A stretch of DNA of 64,000 nucleotides from Paramecium sonneborni (GCA_905182985.1 CAJJDN010000134.1:200749-264748), one strand, 5' to 3'. Positions 25,218 to 39,963 are shown, counted from the stretch's first letter. Translations and numbers: made by a program. Notes: generated by a model not told the origin, from the sequence alone.

Positions 25218-25829
25218 CATATATAGGAAACCTTTAAATATGAATAATGGATTGCAGGAATTGGAGAACCTGACTTTTTATTACAGGTTATGGGTTCTTG
25301 GAATCCACTAATTTTTTAATAGGTTAATAAGAGTTTAAAAAATGAAGTTGAAATTCTTTATTTTTTATGTATTTATTTTTCATTTGAATATAAGGTTATT
25401 ATGAATACAGAAGAAGTTGATATTATTGAGATCAATCTTTAATATTAGTGTCCTTTTTTGCTTATTCCTAAAAAGAAATTAATATCGAAGTATGTAGAGT
25501 ATTTTATCATTCTTTTTTTCTAAGCATATTAAAGGCTTGCTACATGTATAAATCTGTAGAATCTAACAGCAATGAATGACTTAAACTAATTATATACTAT
25601 TTTATTGTATTGTCTGAGTTTTTAAGGGCGTTTCTTAAAAAATGCAAAATATCTACTAGTATTCTTTATAATGCTGTTTAAAGGAAAACTTAAAGAATTA
25701 GGAATCAAGCTGAAAGAATTCAGGGAAAAAGATAAAGAAAAATAAAGAATTTTTGAATACAATGTTCTTCTTAGATCTTATTTGGTAAACAAAATCAAAT
25801 GTAATCAAAAAAAGGCCAGAATTAAATGA
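25218..25829 (+). pseudogene. Open coding-like frame without a convincing start
   Basis: A single frame is open from just after TGA 25215-25217 to TGA 25827-25829. It contains segments of protein-like quality: IGEPDFLLQVMGSWNP at the beginning, hydrophobic helices in the middle (KYVEYFIILFFQ, LLVFFIMLF) and a basic helix near the end (KLKELGIKLKEFREKDKEK). The first in-frame ATG is at 25290. A 26-nt GT..AAG segment within it could be an intron. I recognise no family. Either the 5' part of a real gene is missing or unplaced, or this is a relic. Confidence 0.35.
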
Positions 25830-26140
25830 AAGGTATATATCAAAATAATTTAAGAGGAAATTTAATAATATAAACTTGATAAATACAAGCCTCTACAATT
25901 CTTTAGAATGTAATTTTTAATATAAATGTAGTTTTGATAAAACAACTAGTGAATATAATAATAATATAAACTAGATTCCTTATGAATATGGTTTTATGGG
26001 AGATGAACATTGTTTTATTATATGGGGATGGACAAAATTCAATTTAAAAGTCATAATAGAAACAATAATATGATTGAAAGGAGGACTATAAATATTATTA
26101 ATATTCACTCAAAATTTTTAGATATTAATTTTTAAATAAT
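25830..26140. other. Upstream region of the GH31 gene, 311 bp
   Basis: AT-rich, no supported frame; it must contain the promoter of the following gene. Confidence 0.5.
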
Positions 26141-28917
<2,777 letters not shown>

Positions 28918-29119
28918 ATTATTTTTATCTTAGTATTTTATTCTAAATATTTCGATTATAGCAATTATTTTTATATTTAAACATTCAAATTGTTTATTAT
29001 TTTCGATATGCTGTTAGCTCTAGTTAACTCCTCTATTTATTTATTTATAGAATTCTTTTTCAAATAATATCAATTTATTTCCTTTTTGCATTATTAATTT
29101 TATTATCATTCTTTTAAAA

Positions 29120-30771
29120 ATGATGACTGAATTAAGGGGTGATTATTTAGTTAGATTTGATAAATAATTAGGAAAAGGTTCCTTTGGAAGTGCATATTAT
29201 TGTTATAGATAGGATAATCCTAAAGAAGAGTTTTGCATTAAAATCATTAAAAAATCTGAATTAAATGATCCAAAAAAAGATAGTTTTAATAAGAAACAAA
29301 TATAAGCAGAAATAATGGTTGTGAAAAATTTATAACATTCTGATAGTGAAAATTTAGTTAAATTAATTGATTTTTTAGAGTCATCTTAAGAATTATGTAT
29401 CATAATGGAATTATGCGATTATAATTTATATTAATAGTAAAATTAGTTAAAAAAACAATAATAATGGTTCACAAGATAAGAATAGATTGATATAATTAGT
29501 TAAATTTTAAAAGGAGCCAGAGTATTAATTGAAAATAAATTTGTTCATAGAGATATTAAACCATAAAATATTCTAGTGAAGGTAATTAATAAAGGATTGC
29601 CAAATTAAAGAAGAATATATAAAGTTTAAATTTTTAATATTCATATTAGTTAGCTGATTTTGGTTTAGTTAGAGCCTTGGATGATATTTACAAAAAATCT
29701 GATTTGACTAGAGTTGGCACTTTTCTCTATTGTGCTCCTGAAATTGTTCATAATTTAAAATTTTCTGCTAAGTGTGATATATTCTCATATGGAGTTGTAT
29801 TTCATTAAATTGTTTTCAATGGAGCATTTCCTTATAATTATTCAAACGAATAATAAATGAGGTGTTTTCTTAAAAAAATTTAAAAAGAACCTTTTAATTG
29901 TAAAAAATTATAAGATGAATAAGGCAATATGCTAACAGATTTAATTGATAAAATGTTACTTTATAATTAAGATGATCGAATTTCTTTTGAAAAATTATTA
30001 AATCATTAAATAGTCACAATTAAATCTTCAATGTAAGATTCTCTTTTAATTAATATCGAAAGAAAATTTGACAAAGAAGAAATGGAAACTTAAATGAATG
30101 ATAATTAGTAAAGTAAGTTTGATAAAATATATTGTATGATTGATTTCTTTTATAGAAAATATCTACTCTGTTAATCAGTTTTTGAATATATTAAAAAAAC
30201 TTTAAACATTAATAACCCAAATTTTTTCATCATTTCATAAATAATTGGAAAGATTGGTCTAGAAGAAATTAAGTTCGCCTTTGCTATGTTATTCATTATA
30301 GTAGCTGACTTTTAAAACTTTATCAAAAATGAACATGATGTTCATCATCTAAACCAAATTCTCATAAATTATCTTGAATATTCAAATAATAGTTAAAAAG
30401 ATTAGGATTTACATCAAAAAATTAAAAAATCCTTTTATTTTCTTTAAAAAGAAATACAAAATGATTACAATTCATAAATTAGTAATTTATAAAAACTAGG
30501 AAACAATAATTAACTAAAATAATTAATTGATTTTTTAAAGGAATCATAATTTAAAAAAATTCAAATTCAAATTTACTGCTAAACTTTATAAGAATTTCTT
30601 AATAGTTAGTAAATCAATCTTGAAGTTTTTAATTAGTAAATATATTTTATTTTTCATTTTAGAAAGATTTAAAAAAATATTTAAAATATCATAACAATAG
30701 AGACTAAATATGAAATTTAAAAATACTATTTTATCAATCCTGACGAGATTTTCGAGATTAAAAATTAATGA
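29120..30771 (+). CDS. Serine/threonine protein kinase, ULK/ATG1-like, with C-terminal domain
   Basis: The product is 541 residues with one intron at 29624-29649 (26 nt). The kinase domain has the glycine loop GKGSFG at 18-23, the Lys-bearing strand FCIKIIKK, HRDIKPQNILV with catalytic Asp about residue 145, ADFGLVR about 170, and CAPEIV plus DIFSYGVV in the activation and F-helix regions. All catalytic residues are present. The remaining 270 residues are helical, Gln, Lys and Asn-rich, without a known domain. The long insertion between HRD and DFG (NKGLPNQRRIYK) carries the intron at its end. A paralog with the same layout and intron position lies at 48206-49799. Substrates are unknown. Confidence 0.9.
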
Positions 30772-31216
30772 TATCACATAAAGTATTTATTTAGATTTTC
30801 TATAATTATCTTCAAAAAGCTAAAATAATTTAAATAATAGATTATTGAAGCTTTGTTGAAAATTTTAAAAATTTAAATATATCATTTGTTTCACAATCTT
30901 ATAAACTTTAGACTTTATACAATATTATGTGTTAAAATATTTATTTTTATAAGAATTCCTAGAAAAACATAAATAAATAACATAGAAAAAAAAAATGAAA
31001 AATCAATAATTAGAAAAGAAATGTGATTATAACACAATAACTAATAATCTGCTAATTTGAATATATTTACAATTGTTTTAAGAATGAAAATATGAATGAG
31101 TTTATTCCTATGAAGATTAAACCAAATTCATCTTAAAATTAGTTTAGTTTTTACAGTATGGGTACAAGTATAATCAATAAAAGATAGTTTTTTTTAAATT
31201 AATGTCCTCTAATTTA
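30772..31216. other. Convergent intergenic region, 445 bp
   Basis: It lies between two stop codons. AT-rich with frequent TGA; no gene, repeat or RNA structure recognised. Confidence 0.5.
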
Positions 31217-32189
31217 TCATAATAATTCAGGTTTAAAGCCATTATTTTTATTTATATTATTATTGATTTCATCTACAATTTTTGAAAGATCTCCTTAATC
31301 AACACAATCAGCTACCATAAAATTAGGCATTTTTTGGTAATAGCGATTATGTTATAAAAAACGCTTTTTGACATGCTCATAGGAATTATATGTTGTACTA
31401 TATGAGTAATTAAGTCTTATGTTTAATTTAAAATTTTTACTTTAATGAATATTGAGGGTTTAGGTGAATTTCAAAGAAATGCTTATAAATTTATTTATAA
31501 GAAGGCTTTTCATCTTCTAAGGGATTAGTTTCCCAATCTACTTAAAAGCATACATAATCAAAATCATGTGTGTATTTAGTTAATTAACAACGGTGCTATC
31601 GAGATGGTTGAATTTATGTTAGAATATTCTTTTTGTTTTTCCTACACCAACCTAAAGTTGGAGGATCATCTATTCAAATGTTATAGCTCTTTAATCTGCT
31701 TTTAGAGCAACTAATAAATTATGAAGCATGGTAGTAACTTATTAACTACTCCATCCTTTCGTACCATTAGTTTCAGTATTACATAACAAATAAGTTTCAA
31801 ACTTGACAATCATGATTTCATTTGGATACTTTTATGCTAAATCAAACAATTCTTTAAGACGATCTATTGCTTTCTCTGGATTTTTCAATCCTCTCTAAAA
31901 AACACTGATCCAACAACTTTGATTCCTCTTATTTCATGTGCAACAACAATCTCATCTAGTAGATAAATTATACTTCGGGTTTCCCATCTAAGAAACAACA
32001 ACGCAATGGAGTTTTAAAATGTCTAGCACCATATTTTACAAACTATTCTGTTAATGATACATTTTGTTAAGCATAAACCCAACCATAGAATGTTGACATA
32101 GGTGCATTATGAGCTCCAAGATATAAAATTTAATTTATTTTTAAACTATCCTTAAGATGGCCATTTCCACCTGGTAAATTCGCCTACAT
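31217..32189 (-). CDS. PLC-X-domain-like protein (PI-PLC type), 292 residues
   Basis: Near the N-terminus LGAHNAPMST carries the first histidine (about residue 27) typical of PLC-X domains, followed by GARHFKTPLRCCFLDGKPE and then VVAHEIRG with a second histidine. Downstream come NPEKAIDRLKELFDLAQKYP and NEIMIVKFETY, matching the helix-then-strand arrangement of PLCXD-like proteins. Four introns are needed: 31951-31973 (23 nt, ending GAG), 31895-31917 (23), 31629-31651 (23, AAG) and 31416-31440 (25, AAG). With them removed the length is exactly divisible by three and no TGA remains. Because three acceptors are non-standard, the internal splice choices are less certain than the family call. 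There is no signal peptide or Y/C2 domain. Confidence 0.65.
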
Positions 32190-32221
32190 AAATTATTATA
32201 ATAAAAATTTATTTATATTTA

Positions 32222-32838
32222 TCATTTTTTTTTTTTCTTGGATATTGTTGAAGGAGATCTTCCAGTAATTTAACTTTATGGTCTTAGATTAGATGTGCTT
32301 TGGGAGGTTTACTTTTTCTTTTTTTTTTTGGAAGATGGTCTAGTATTTTTTGGTGTTTAGGCAATTATCTTTAGTTATTCATCAAAATGTTATTTAAGTT
32401 ATTCAATTGCTTCATTCGATTAAATTGTGAGCTTTTCTTAGAATTGCTTTTGTTCTTACAATAAACGATCTTCTACAGATTCTTAGAGTTCTTATTCCAA
32501 TTATTAAATTGCTGATTATGTTAGTTATTTTTATTCATTTAGTTCAGATTCTAATTACTTTTCTCTTTCTTTCATTTCTTCAATATCTAATAGTAATTCA
32601 TTGATAATTTTTTTCTAAATTATTAATTCTAATGAATTACACTTTCTTAATTTTCCAATTGTAATGCTTTGATTACTTCTTATGATTCTAAGAGATTATT
32701 TTTATATTTTATAGCTTTAATTCGATATTTAGATTAGGTATTAATATCTTCTTCATCAGAAGTCTATTAATAATCTAATAATGCTTTTGCATGTTTTTCT
32801 AAATATATCTCATTATCTTTAAAAGGTTTTTTTCTCAT
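32222..32838 (-). CDS. Lysine-rich coiled-coil protein, 196 residues
   Basis: One 26-nt intron at 32615-32640. The middle is a continuous Glu, Gln, Leu and Lys coiled coil of about 110 residues. The C-terminal 50 residues contain two polylysine runs separated by Ser, Thr, Arg and Pro; the protein ends directly after the second run. This tail looks like a nucleic-acid-binding, microtubule-binding or nuclear-localisation region. No family is recognised. It starts head-to-head with the acid phosphatase end and stops 33 bp before the start of the PLC-X-like gene, same strand. Confidence 0.75.
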
Positions 32839-32986
32839 TATTAATTTTATTTTAAATTTCAGAATAATAAAAATTATAAATTTAATTTAGAATAAATTCT
32901 TATTTATAAAATATTGAAAATGAAAAAGAAATAGTATATATTGAAGAGAAAAAAGAAGAAGAAAAAAATAATTGATATTAATTTTA

Positions 32987-34485
32987 TCAAATAAACTCAT
33001 CATATGTCTTTTTTTGTTTCTTTTTTAGAAGACAATATACAATAAAACCAATTAAAAGTAAGACTACAATGCCAATTAGAATCCATATCCATATAGATAT
33101 AGAATTCTTATCTGTGTCATCATCATCTGGAATAACTTTAGTTTTAAGAATCCAAAAATAATCAACAACAGAATCATTAATGCTCATTCTATGTTCAAAA
33201 TATAAATGAGTTTCATTTTTTATTTCTAAGATGCCCAATCCATCGCCAGCAGCTTAAAATTTAGTATAAAACTTTGGTGGATCTAAAAAAAGTATTTATA
33301 TAGAATACAAATATCTTTTGGCATAATCTCATCATTTCCTGCAGCACCTTCTACAATATAGATTGGTGCTTTAGGATTTGTATATATATTATTTTCATAT
33401 TTATCAAATTAAGCAATTTTATTATAAGCTAAAGGTTCATCTCTTTCATATGTATGTTGATGTCCAGCTAAACATAAATCTACATTATATTTAATGAAAA
33501 TATCTTCAAATAACTTCATTTTTTTATAATGATCTTCACAAAATCCATCGTCAGGATTACTACAATAAAATGGATAATGATTGTAAACAATTAACCAAGA
33601 TGTATTTTCATGTTATCTAATTCTTCTTAATTCTGATTCCATTTGATATAAAGTATAATTAAAATAAGTTTCATCTTTATTTCCATATGCAATTTTATAT
33701 GGATGAAATTACACAAAATAAGCATGACCAACTTAAAATGAATAAAAATCATTGTATTTAATCGAATTATCATAATCAGATATCCTTGGAGTAGCAAAAG
33801 ATTATCTAATATAAACAAATTCTTCATTTTAACCTTTATCATGATTTCCAAATGTTAACATGAATGGAAAATGAGATGTAAATAAACTAATATTTCTAAG
33901 GAAATTGTCACCTACTTAGCAATTATCATCTTCTAAATCATATGCCATATCACCTAGATAGATTATACCATCATAAAACATTGTTTTGTTAATTTAATTT
34001 GTAAACCAATCAAAAGTTTCTTTAGATGTATTTAAATTCCAATTTGAATCTAAATCTCCCATTATTATAAATTTACTAGAGTAATTTAAAGATTTAGAGG
34101 GAATTTAAAAATAGAAGGGACCTGCAACAATGGCATTTTCCCAATAAATAATAAAAGTGTATTAATTTCCTTCAAATAAACCATTGAATTAACCTAATTT
34201 TACATCATAAATATAAGTTTGATAATGAATAGCATTTTAAGATTCTTTGTAAATATCAGTCATATTTAACAATTTATAATCATTTACTTAAATATTGTTA
34301 ATACTAATAGGATTAATGATCTAAACAACATAGTCTAAACAAATATTTTAAGAATTAAAAGTGAGTGTGATATAATTATTGATGTCATTAAGGGTAGAAT
34401 AATAATGTCCTAAAGATAATCTTACTCCATAAGGAATACAATCACAATTGATAAGTGTCAAAAATGATGTTATAAATATAATCAT
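32987..34485 (-). CDS. Purple acid phosphatase-like metallophosphoesterase with C-terminal membrane anchor
   Basis: The protein is 490 residues with one intron at 33283-33308 (26 nt). The N-terminus MIIFITSFLTLINCDC looks like a signal peptide. Metal-binding blocks of the purple acid phosphatase family appear in order: GDLDSN, GDMAYD, FGNHDKG, NHYPF and GHQHTYERD. A C-terminal beta region with GILEIKNETHL precedes a transmembrane helix (WIWILIGIVVLLLIGFIVYC) and a basic tail KKKQKK. The enzyme would hydrolyse phosphate esters in the lumen or outside the cell while anchored in the membrane; the anchor is not usual for secreted plant or animal members. The family assignment is firm, the substrate is unknown. 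Confidence 0.92.
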
Positions 34486-34705
34486 TAAAATATTAATTAA
34501 TAAAATATGGATGTTTAAAGATAGGTGATATTAAAATAACATTTGCAATAATTATTAAACATAGAGATATTTTAAATAGAATCTTTATTGGAGATATATA
34601 AATACAATCCTTTAAGAATAGTATTAAGATCTATAGAATTCATAATTATTTATATGTTATTTGTTTATTGATGTGGAAAAATGTGATTCTCAAATTTAGT
34701 TAATT

Positions 34706-35203
34706 TCACTTTTATTGTGACTTCAACTATTCAAAAGTTTAGACTGGAATAAGAATAAACTTTTGATTTCCAATTTGAAATTAGTTGTAACCCAATTTAA
34801 CGCTGTTTTTACAATCATCGCATTTGCATAATTCTGAACATTTCACACCTGCATTAAAACATTCACAATATTTTTTTTAACAATTACTTTTACGACAATT
34901 ACATTTAATCTAAGTAGCAGAAGAATTCTTCTCAACCATCTATTCAAGTACTTTGTTTCTTTATTCAAGGTGTTTATCATCATTATGACAATTTTAACAT
35001 GAACATTCACTACCACAATATTCACCAAAAGCAAGACAATCACAATACATTTTGAGACATTAACTTTTTTTACAAGTACATTATCTTTATTTCTATTAAA
35101 ATGGTTTTTTAATTGTAGTTTCAGTTATAACTCTTTTTTATTACCTTGTTGGTGTCTAGAACTAGTCATCGTTAAATATAGTGTCACAATGATTTGGTTT
35201 CAT
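34706..35203 (-). CDS. CXC/CRC (tesmin, LIN54-like) cysteine-rich DNA-binding protein, 165 residues
   Basis: No intron is required. Two CXC repeats are complete: the first runs [19 protein letters not shown], then CGSECSCQNC; the second runs [19 protein letters not shown], then [11 protein letters not shown] 30-residue spacer with KHLEQRNKVLEQ separates them. This is the CRC domain of tesmin/TSO1/LIN54 proteins, which bind CHR-type promoter elements through the Tyr in KxYC and regulate the cell cycle. Here the protein is little more than the domain, with short polar ends. Both Tyr (KMYC, KKYC) are present, so binding should be intact; the lack of a LIN54-like partner region is noteworthy. Confidence 0.92.
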
Positions 35204-35360
35204 TTATTAAATTTATTTATCAAAATGTAACACAAAGAATTCTATAATTATTTATCTTAATTCATTTATTTTTCACACTTCATTAAGAAATTATCCAAAG
35301 AGATTAACTTAAGAATAGAAATCTTGATAATATTATTCTTTTATTAAATATATATGATAA

Positions 35361-36126
35361 TCAACCTTTAGATACAAAACTATTGTTTTTAATATAAAAT
35401 CTCCAAGGTTTATCCTTCCATTCTTCTGCATAATCAATATTGATTCTAGCTGAAACACCAATATCATATTATTTATTATTGTCAATTAAATACATACCAC
35501 TATTTTTATCGCATAAATTTAATCCATTATGAGATTTATCAAGAAGTAAACAACCACCACATTTTCCAGGACCATTTGAAAGATCTTATAATTTTGATGA
35601 TTTTGTTTTTCGTATTTCTTTAATAATATCAAAACTTAAAGGTTGAATTGCTCTAATTAATACAGCTTCTGGATCATCCTTAGTTGCTGCTGTAATATTT
35701 AAGCAATAATTGTTTCCATATATTGAATAAACATATAAATGACCTCCATCCTACCAAAAATACTTTGTTCTGTCTGTTTTTTTATTATTGTAAGCATGAC
35801 AAGCCTTATCTTCAGGAGCTAAATAATTATAATATTTATTTATATACACCTTTATATGCTTCTGTTTCTACTATTATACCTCTCACTTCTCCTTATGGTA
35901 ATTATCTCGCTATTATTTTACCAATCAATTTCTATGCTAATTCTACTACATCCACTTTGTAGAAATCTGCAGTCAACATTTATTCAACTACTTAGTATTC
36001 TTCGGCTGGATTAGCTTCATTCTTTTTTATTTTTTTTGTTATTGGTTTTTCCTCTTATTACAAATCCACTTTCTGTTGAATTTCTTTTTATTTCTTTTTA
36101 TTCATTTTTTTTATTATTTTCATCAT
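35361..36126 (-). CDS. 3-methyladenine DNA glycosylase (AAG/MPG family)
   Basis: The product is about 244 residues with one 31-nt intron (35819-35849). The family is clear from [30 protein letters not shown] (general-base Glu in VETEAY, spanning the intron), [19 protein letters not shown], and [13 protein letters not shown] followed by ISARIN-type and WRFY segments near the C-terminus. These enzymes flip out and excise alkylated purines in base-excision repair. The first 50 residues are Lys, Gln and Glu-rich and may direct nuclear import. The start is uncertain: ATGs at 36124-36126, 36121-36123 and 36103-36105 are all in frame; the outermost is used. Confidence 0.92.
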
Positions 36127-36279
36127 ATTAATTTATTCATTTACCTTTAATACTCCAAATATTTCTGTATCTTCATTTTTAACATTGTGTTATTTTTTAA
36201 ATATTAATTTTATCTTAAAAATTATATCTACTCTTAACCTATCTTATCAAAACATAAATTTTATTATAAAATAAAATTA

Positions 36280-37573
36280 ATGAAAATTCCATCTGAAATT
36301 CCTTAATCACATGATACTGCAGATATTAACTCTTAAGAAAACTCTCATTCTATTGGAGATCATGAATCAGCATCTTTAAAAGATGAATTAAATAAAAGTT
36401 TAGACTTAGGAAGAAAAAAGCGATAGTAACTTACATTAGAAAATCCAGAGTTTTAAATTAAATAAGATATTGAAGATGAAAAATAAAACATTAAAGTTGA
36501 AACACTCATCAGAAGATAATTAGCTACTTCTATTAATCTTAAAGATCTATGTAATTCAATCAATTATTATAAGTAAAATTGAAGATTTCTTAAAAAGATA
36601 TTAAAAATCATATACATAGTCTTTTTCGTTGGATTTTATTAATTTTCTATAGGGAAAATCCTGATTTATATAATTGGTCAGAATTTAAAGTATGAACTGG
36701 CAATAATGATTAGGAATAAATACTTGAAAAGAATGATGGTTAAGACTTAATTAATCGTTTAGGATATCAAAATGTTGTAAATATCACACATTTAGATGCA
36801 GAAAAAACTTAGTTCTTGTTAAACTTGAGATAAAAAATATTAGAAGAAAATGCATCACCTGAAGTAGCAAAAAATGCTTTAATACAAATATTTGATATTG
36901 TTGAGGTCATATATAAAATATATGAACATACGAATAGAATTAATAATCTTGTTGATAAATTAATTAAGGTAAGACAAATATTCATAAATTATAATAGTAG
37001 GAAGATAATATAAAGAATTACAATGAAGAAATTAAGAAAATAAATCATGAAATTTAATAAGCCAAAAGAAGTCTAAAAAGTTTAGAGAATAAGTCTTAAG
37101 ATGATGACAATTAATTTTAGAATGATGAAATCATAAAGGAATGATGTTTATATATAATTATAATTGTTAAATTTTTGTATGATAAACTTTAACATAAAGA
37201 ACTTAAAGGAGCGGATTTTGATTCAAGAATAAAACGTAGAACATAAGAACTTGAAATTGGAAGAGTGATTAAAGTAAATAAGCTAGAAGTTTGATAGAAT
37301 AGAATCATTAGGAGATAGATTAGAATCTCTTTAACAATAATTTTTAGCAACTTTATCATATAATTAAAAAGTCATTTAGGATTTTTTTAAATAAAGAAGT
37401 AAAGAAATAAAAAATTAGATGAATAATTAAAAATATTAGATTTAATGGATTTGTAAAAGGTTAATTGAGTTAGATTTATGACTTAAAGAAAAAATATGAA
37501 TGAAGAGGGTAGTAAGAAGAGAATGAAATATTAGTTGATGGATAAATTTAAGTTAACTTTAAAAACAAAATGA
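36280..37573 (+). CDS. Coiled-coil protein with many micro-introns, about 358 residues
   Basis: Nine introns give a continuous frame: 36573-36597 (25 nt, AAG), 36628-36652 (25), 36690-36713 (24), 36969-36997 (29), 37093-37120 (28), 37177-37199 (23, AAG), 37265-37286 (22), 37399-37418 (20) and 37453-37473 (21). The 5' part is Ser, Glu and Asp-rich. A helical region follows (ENPDLYNWSEF, then AEKTQFLLNLRQKILEENA), then long coiled coils including DRIESLGDRLESLQQQFL. No catalytic domain. The pair 37093-37120 and 37177-37199 is the weakest: unspliced, the frame would stop at 37142-37144. Function unknown. Confidence 0.6.
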
Positions 37574-37864
37574 GTTGATGATACATAAATCTAGGTTGAA
37601 TCAAATAAATTTTCTAATAAGAAATTAGATATCTTACCATAGCAATGTTATTAATTAAATTTCATGTCATGATTATGTAAATTCAAAAATAAAGCATAAT
37701 TATAATACAATATATATAAAAGAATAATAATAATAATTAAGAAACTTTAGAAAATGAATTAATTTATATTTATAATAGTTTTAATATGTAAATATTAATG
37801 CCTTATTAAATTAAAATCGAGGGTATATTTTAGTATTAAATAGATTTTAGGTCATAGTAGAAAG

Positions 37865-38505
37865 ATGAATATAAATAATTTGGCAAGTATCTAAAAGCAT
37901 TTAATGATAAGATTATTTATGTTAGACCTTATTAAAATTGAGAGACAGAAATAATTAATATTAGGCAGTCGAATTATTAGGAAATTCAAGTGCTATTCCA
38001 ACATGTATTTTAATAGCTGAAATCATAACAAAAAATACACCTGGATTATCATAGATTACATATTTTTAATAGTAATAATTATAACTATGATTAGATAAGA
38101 CAATAAACATGATTATGAATCTTGTTCGACTGGAATAAAAATTAGATTGACTTATAATCCAACAGAAGTTGAATTGTAACAACCAGGTTTTTAATAGAAA
38201 GAAGTTGATAATAGGTTATAAAATAATTGGGATGATTTGTATAAATTTGTAATGATGTACTCAAATAATTTGTCAATGTTTAAAAAATAATGTATATCAA
38301 AAAATATTATAAATTAGCAGAAAAACGAGAGATATCTAATAAAAGTTAGATCAATTAAGTATAAAGTTAGTTTTAATAACAATTAACAAATAGTTTTATA
38401 ATTTAGAACAATGAAGATCCAAGAACATTTGTTTATACATGCAAACTTGGTATAGATAATGTAAATAGATCAAAAATGAAAACGAGAGGAAATTAAAGAA
38501 AATGA
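37865..38505 (+). CDS. Alba-domain nucleic-acid-binding protein with long polar tail, 188 residues
   Basis: Introns at 37887-37911 (25 nt, AAG), 38072-38094 (23) and 38292-38317 (26). The Alba fold is recognisable: NNLANYLCQTLLKLRDRNN forms helix 1, AVELLGNSSAIPTCILIAEI corresponds to the conserved strand-helix with the G-x-x-AI motif, TPGLSQITYF follows, and IRLTYNPTEVELQQPGFQ forms the last strand and the typical PGYQ-like end. Alba proteins bind RNA or DNA and in protists act in translation control and stress granules. The Gln, Asn and Lys-rich extension of about 85 residues after the domain is not standard and has no recognised motif. An upstream exon cannot be excluded. Confidence 0.75.
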
Positions 38506-38852
38506 TGTTATAAAATATTTTAAACAAATCAGCTACCATATGTAAAAGTCTCTTATATCGTCATAAAAAATATTAGAATTTCTTCAAAATAAAAGAGATG
38601 AGTTATCATTAGCTAACCTGAAATCACCACTAGTATCAATAACTAAGTAAGTACTATACAGATTTATGGATTAGAAATTCAATTGCAAATAATAAGAATA
38701 ATAAACAATAATTAAATAAAAAGAAGACCAGACCTAAAAGTAGTAATGATTGTAACAATCTAAATACTGTTTTCTTTAAAAATACACATGCACGTTAGAA
38801 CAGCAAGATCTTAGAAAGCAAAGATAATTCTAGTAACTTATAGAGTTGCGCT
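38506..38852. other. Probable 5' part of the PP2C gene, start unresolved
   Basis: The PP2C reading frame stays open upstream of 38853 to about 38650 and looks coding (basic, Asn, Lys and Ser-rich). However, it contains no in-frame ATG, so a first exon with its start must lie further upstream, possibly joined by an intron ending at the CAG near 38660. Confidence 0.45.
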
Positions 38853-39935
38853 ATGAAAATACTTTAAAAAATTAAGTCTGAAAAGTTATTTAGATAGAGT
38901 AAGGATGTAGAAATCTACAATAAAATAGATGTCAAAAAATAATATCAAATTTTGTTAGATTTAACTAAAAAACCACAAATTCTTAAATTACTTAAAGGGT
39001 CTCGTTCTATAAGTAATCCAGAGTTATTTTAATCTTAATAATAAATAAGATAGGCTTATGGATAATCTTAAGCTGGTATATAGTATACAGGTTAAAATAA
39101 AATAAATTAAGATATTTACAAGTTAATACCAAAATTTTGTGGAAATGAGAATTATTGGTACTTTCAGGTTTCTGATGGACATGGAACTAATGGTCATTAG
39201 GTTGCATAATTTATATAAGAATCTTTACCTTAATATATAGAAGAAGATTTAAAATAACTAAAAAATTAATTTGAGTAGAAAAGATAGATTGAAACAATTT
39301 TGAAATAATCTTTTAAAAAGACGAATTAAGAATTATTAAAGAGTGGAATAGATGTTACTTATTCTGGTTCAACTACAATAGTTGTAATTGTATTAAAAAA
39401 TGAATTATATTGTGCTAATATTGGAGATAGCAGAGCAATAATAGGAAGATATGATGACAAACTTTCTGTTATTGAATTATCAAAAGATCACAAACCTGAT
39501 TGTTTTTTAGAATAAACAAGAATATTAAGTAAAGGTGGTAGAGTATTACCTTATTGTGATGAAGATGGTCAATCAATAGGACCAGCAAGAGTTTGGATTA
39601 TGAATTAAGATGTTCCTGGTTTAGCAATGTCAAGAAGTTTTGGAGATTATGTTGCTAGTTAAGTTGGGGTTATTTGTGAACCAGAAATCATCAAATATTC
39701 ATTATAACAATCTGATAAATTTATCATTATTGCATCTGATGGTATTTGGGAGTATTAATTATTCTTATTTAGATTTTTATAAAATGACATTGTTATTCAA
39801 ATCGTTTATGAATTTTATCAAAAAGGAGATCTCAATGGTGCATGTGTTAAATTAGTATAAATTGCTACAGAAGCTTGGCAAAGAGAAGATGAAGTCATTG
39901 ATGATATTACTCTTATTGTAGGATTTATTAGATGA
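38853..39935 (+). CDS. PP2C-family (PPM) serine/threonine phosphatase
   Basis: At least 353 residues from the conservative ATG at 38853, with one 21-nt intron at 39752-39772 that is a multiple of three and stopless. PPM motifs in order: AGIQYTGQNKINQD, YFQVSDGHGTNGH (metal-binding Asp and Gly), GSTTIVVIVLKNELYCANIG, GDSRAIIGR, LSKDHKP, GLAMSRSFGD, FIIIASDGIWEF across the splice, and DDITLIVGF at the end. All acidic metal ligands are present, so the enzyme should be active. Protozoan PP2Cs act in stress, cell-cycle and ciliary signalling; no targeting signal is seen. The N-terminal extension is basic and its true start is not settled. Confidence 0.92.
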
Positions 39936-39963
39936 TGATTTTAGTAATTTGTATAATTTATAC

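Noticed and set aside
23264..26140. Gene-poor block as a possible transposon or virus-derived insertion
   Set aside because: No transposase, integrase, terminal inverted repeats or target-site duplications were seen; the protein-like blocks do not resemble mobile-element proteins.
33627..33851. 74-residue minus-strand ORF inside the acid phosphatase
   Set aside because: Out-of-frame shadow of the metallophosphoesterase domain.
34843..35043. Val/Ile-rich minus-strand ORF
   Set aside because: It is a shifted reading of the CXC cysteine repeats; the true frame has two perfect CXC motifs.
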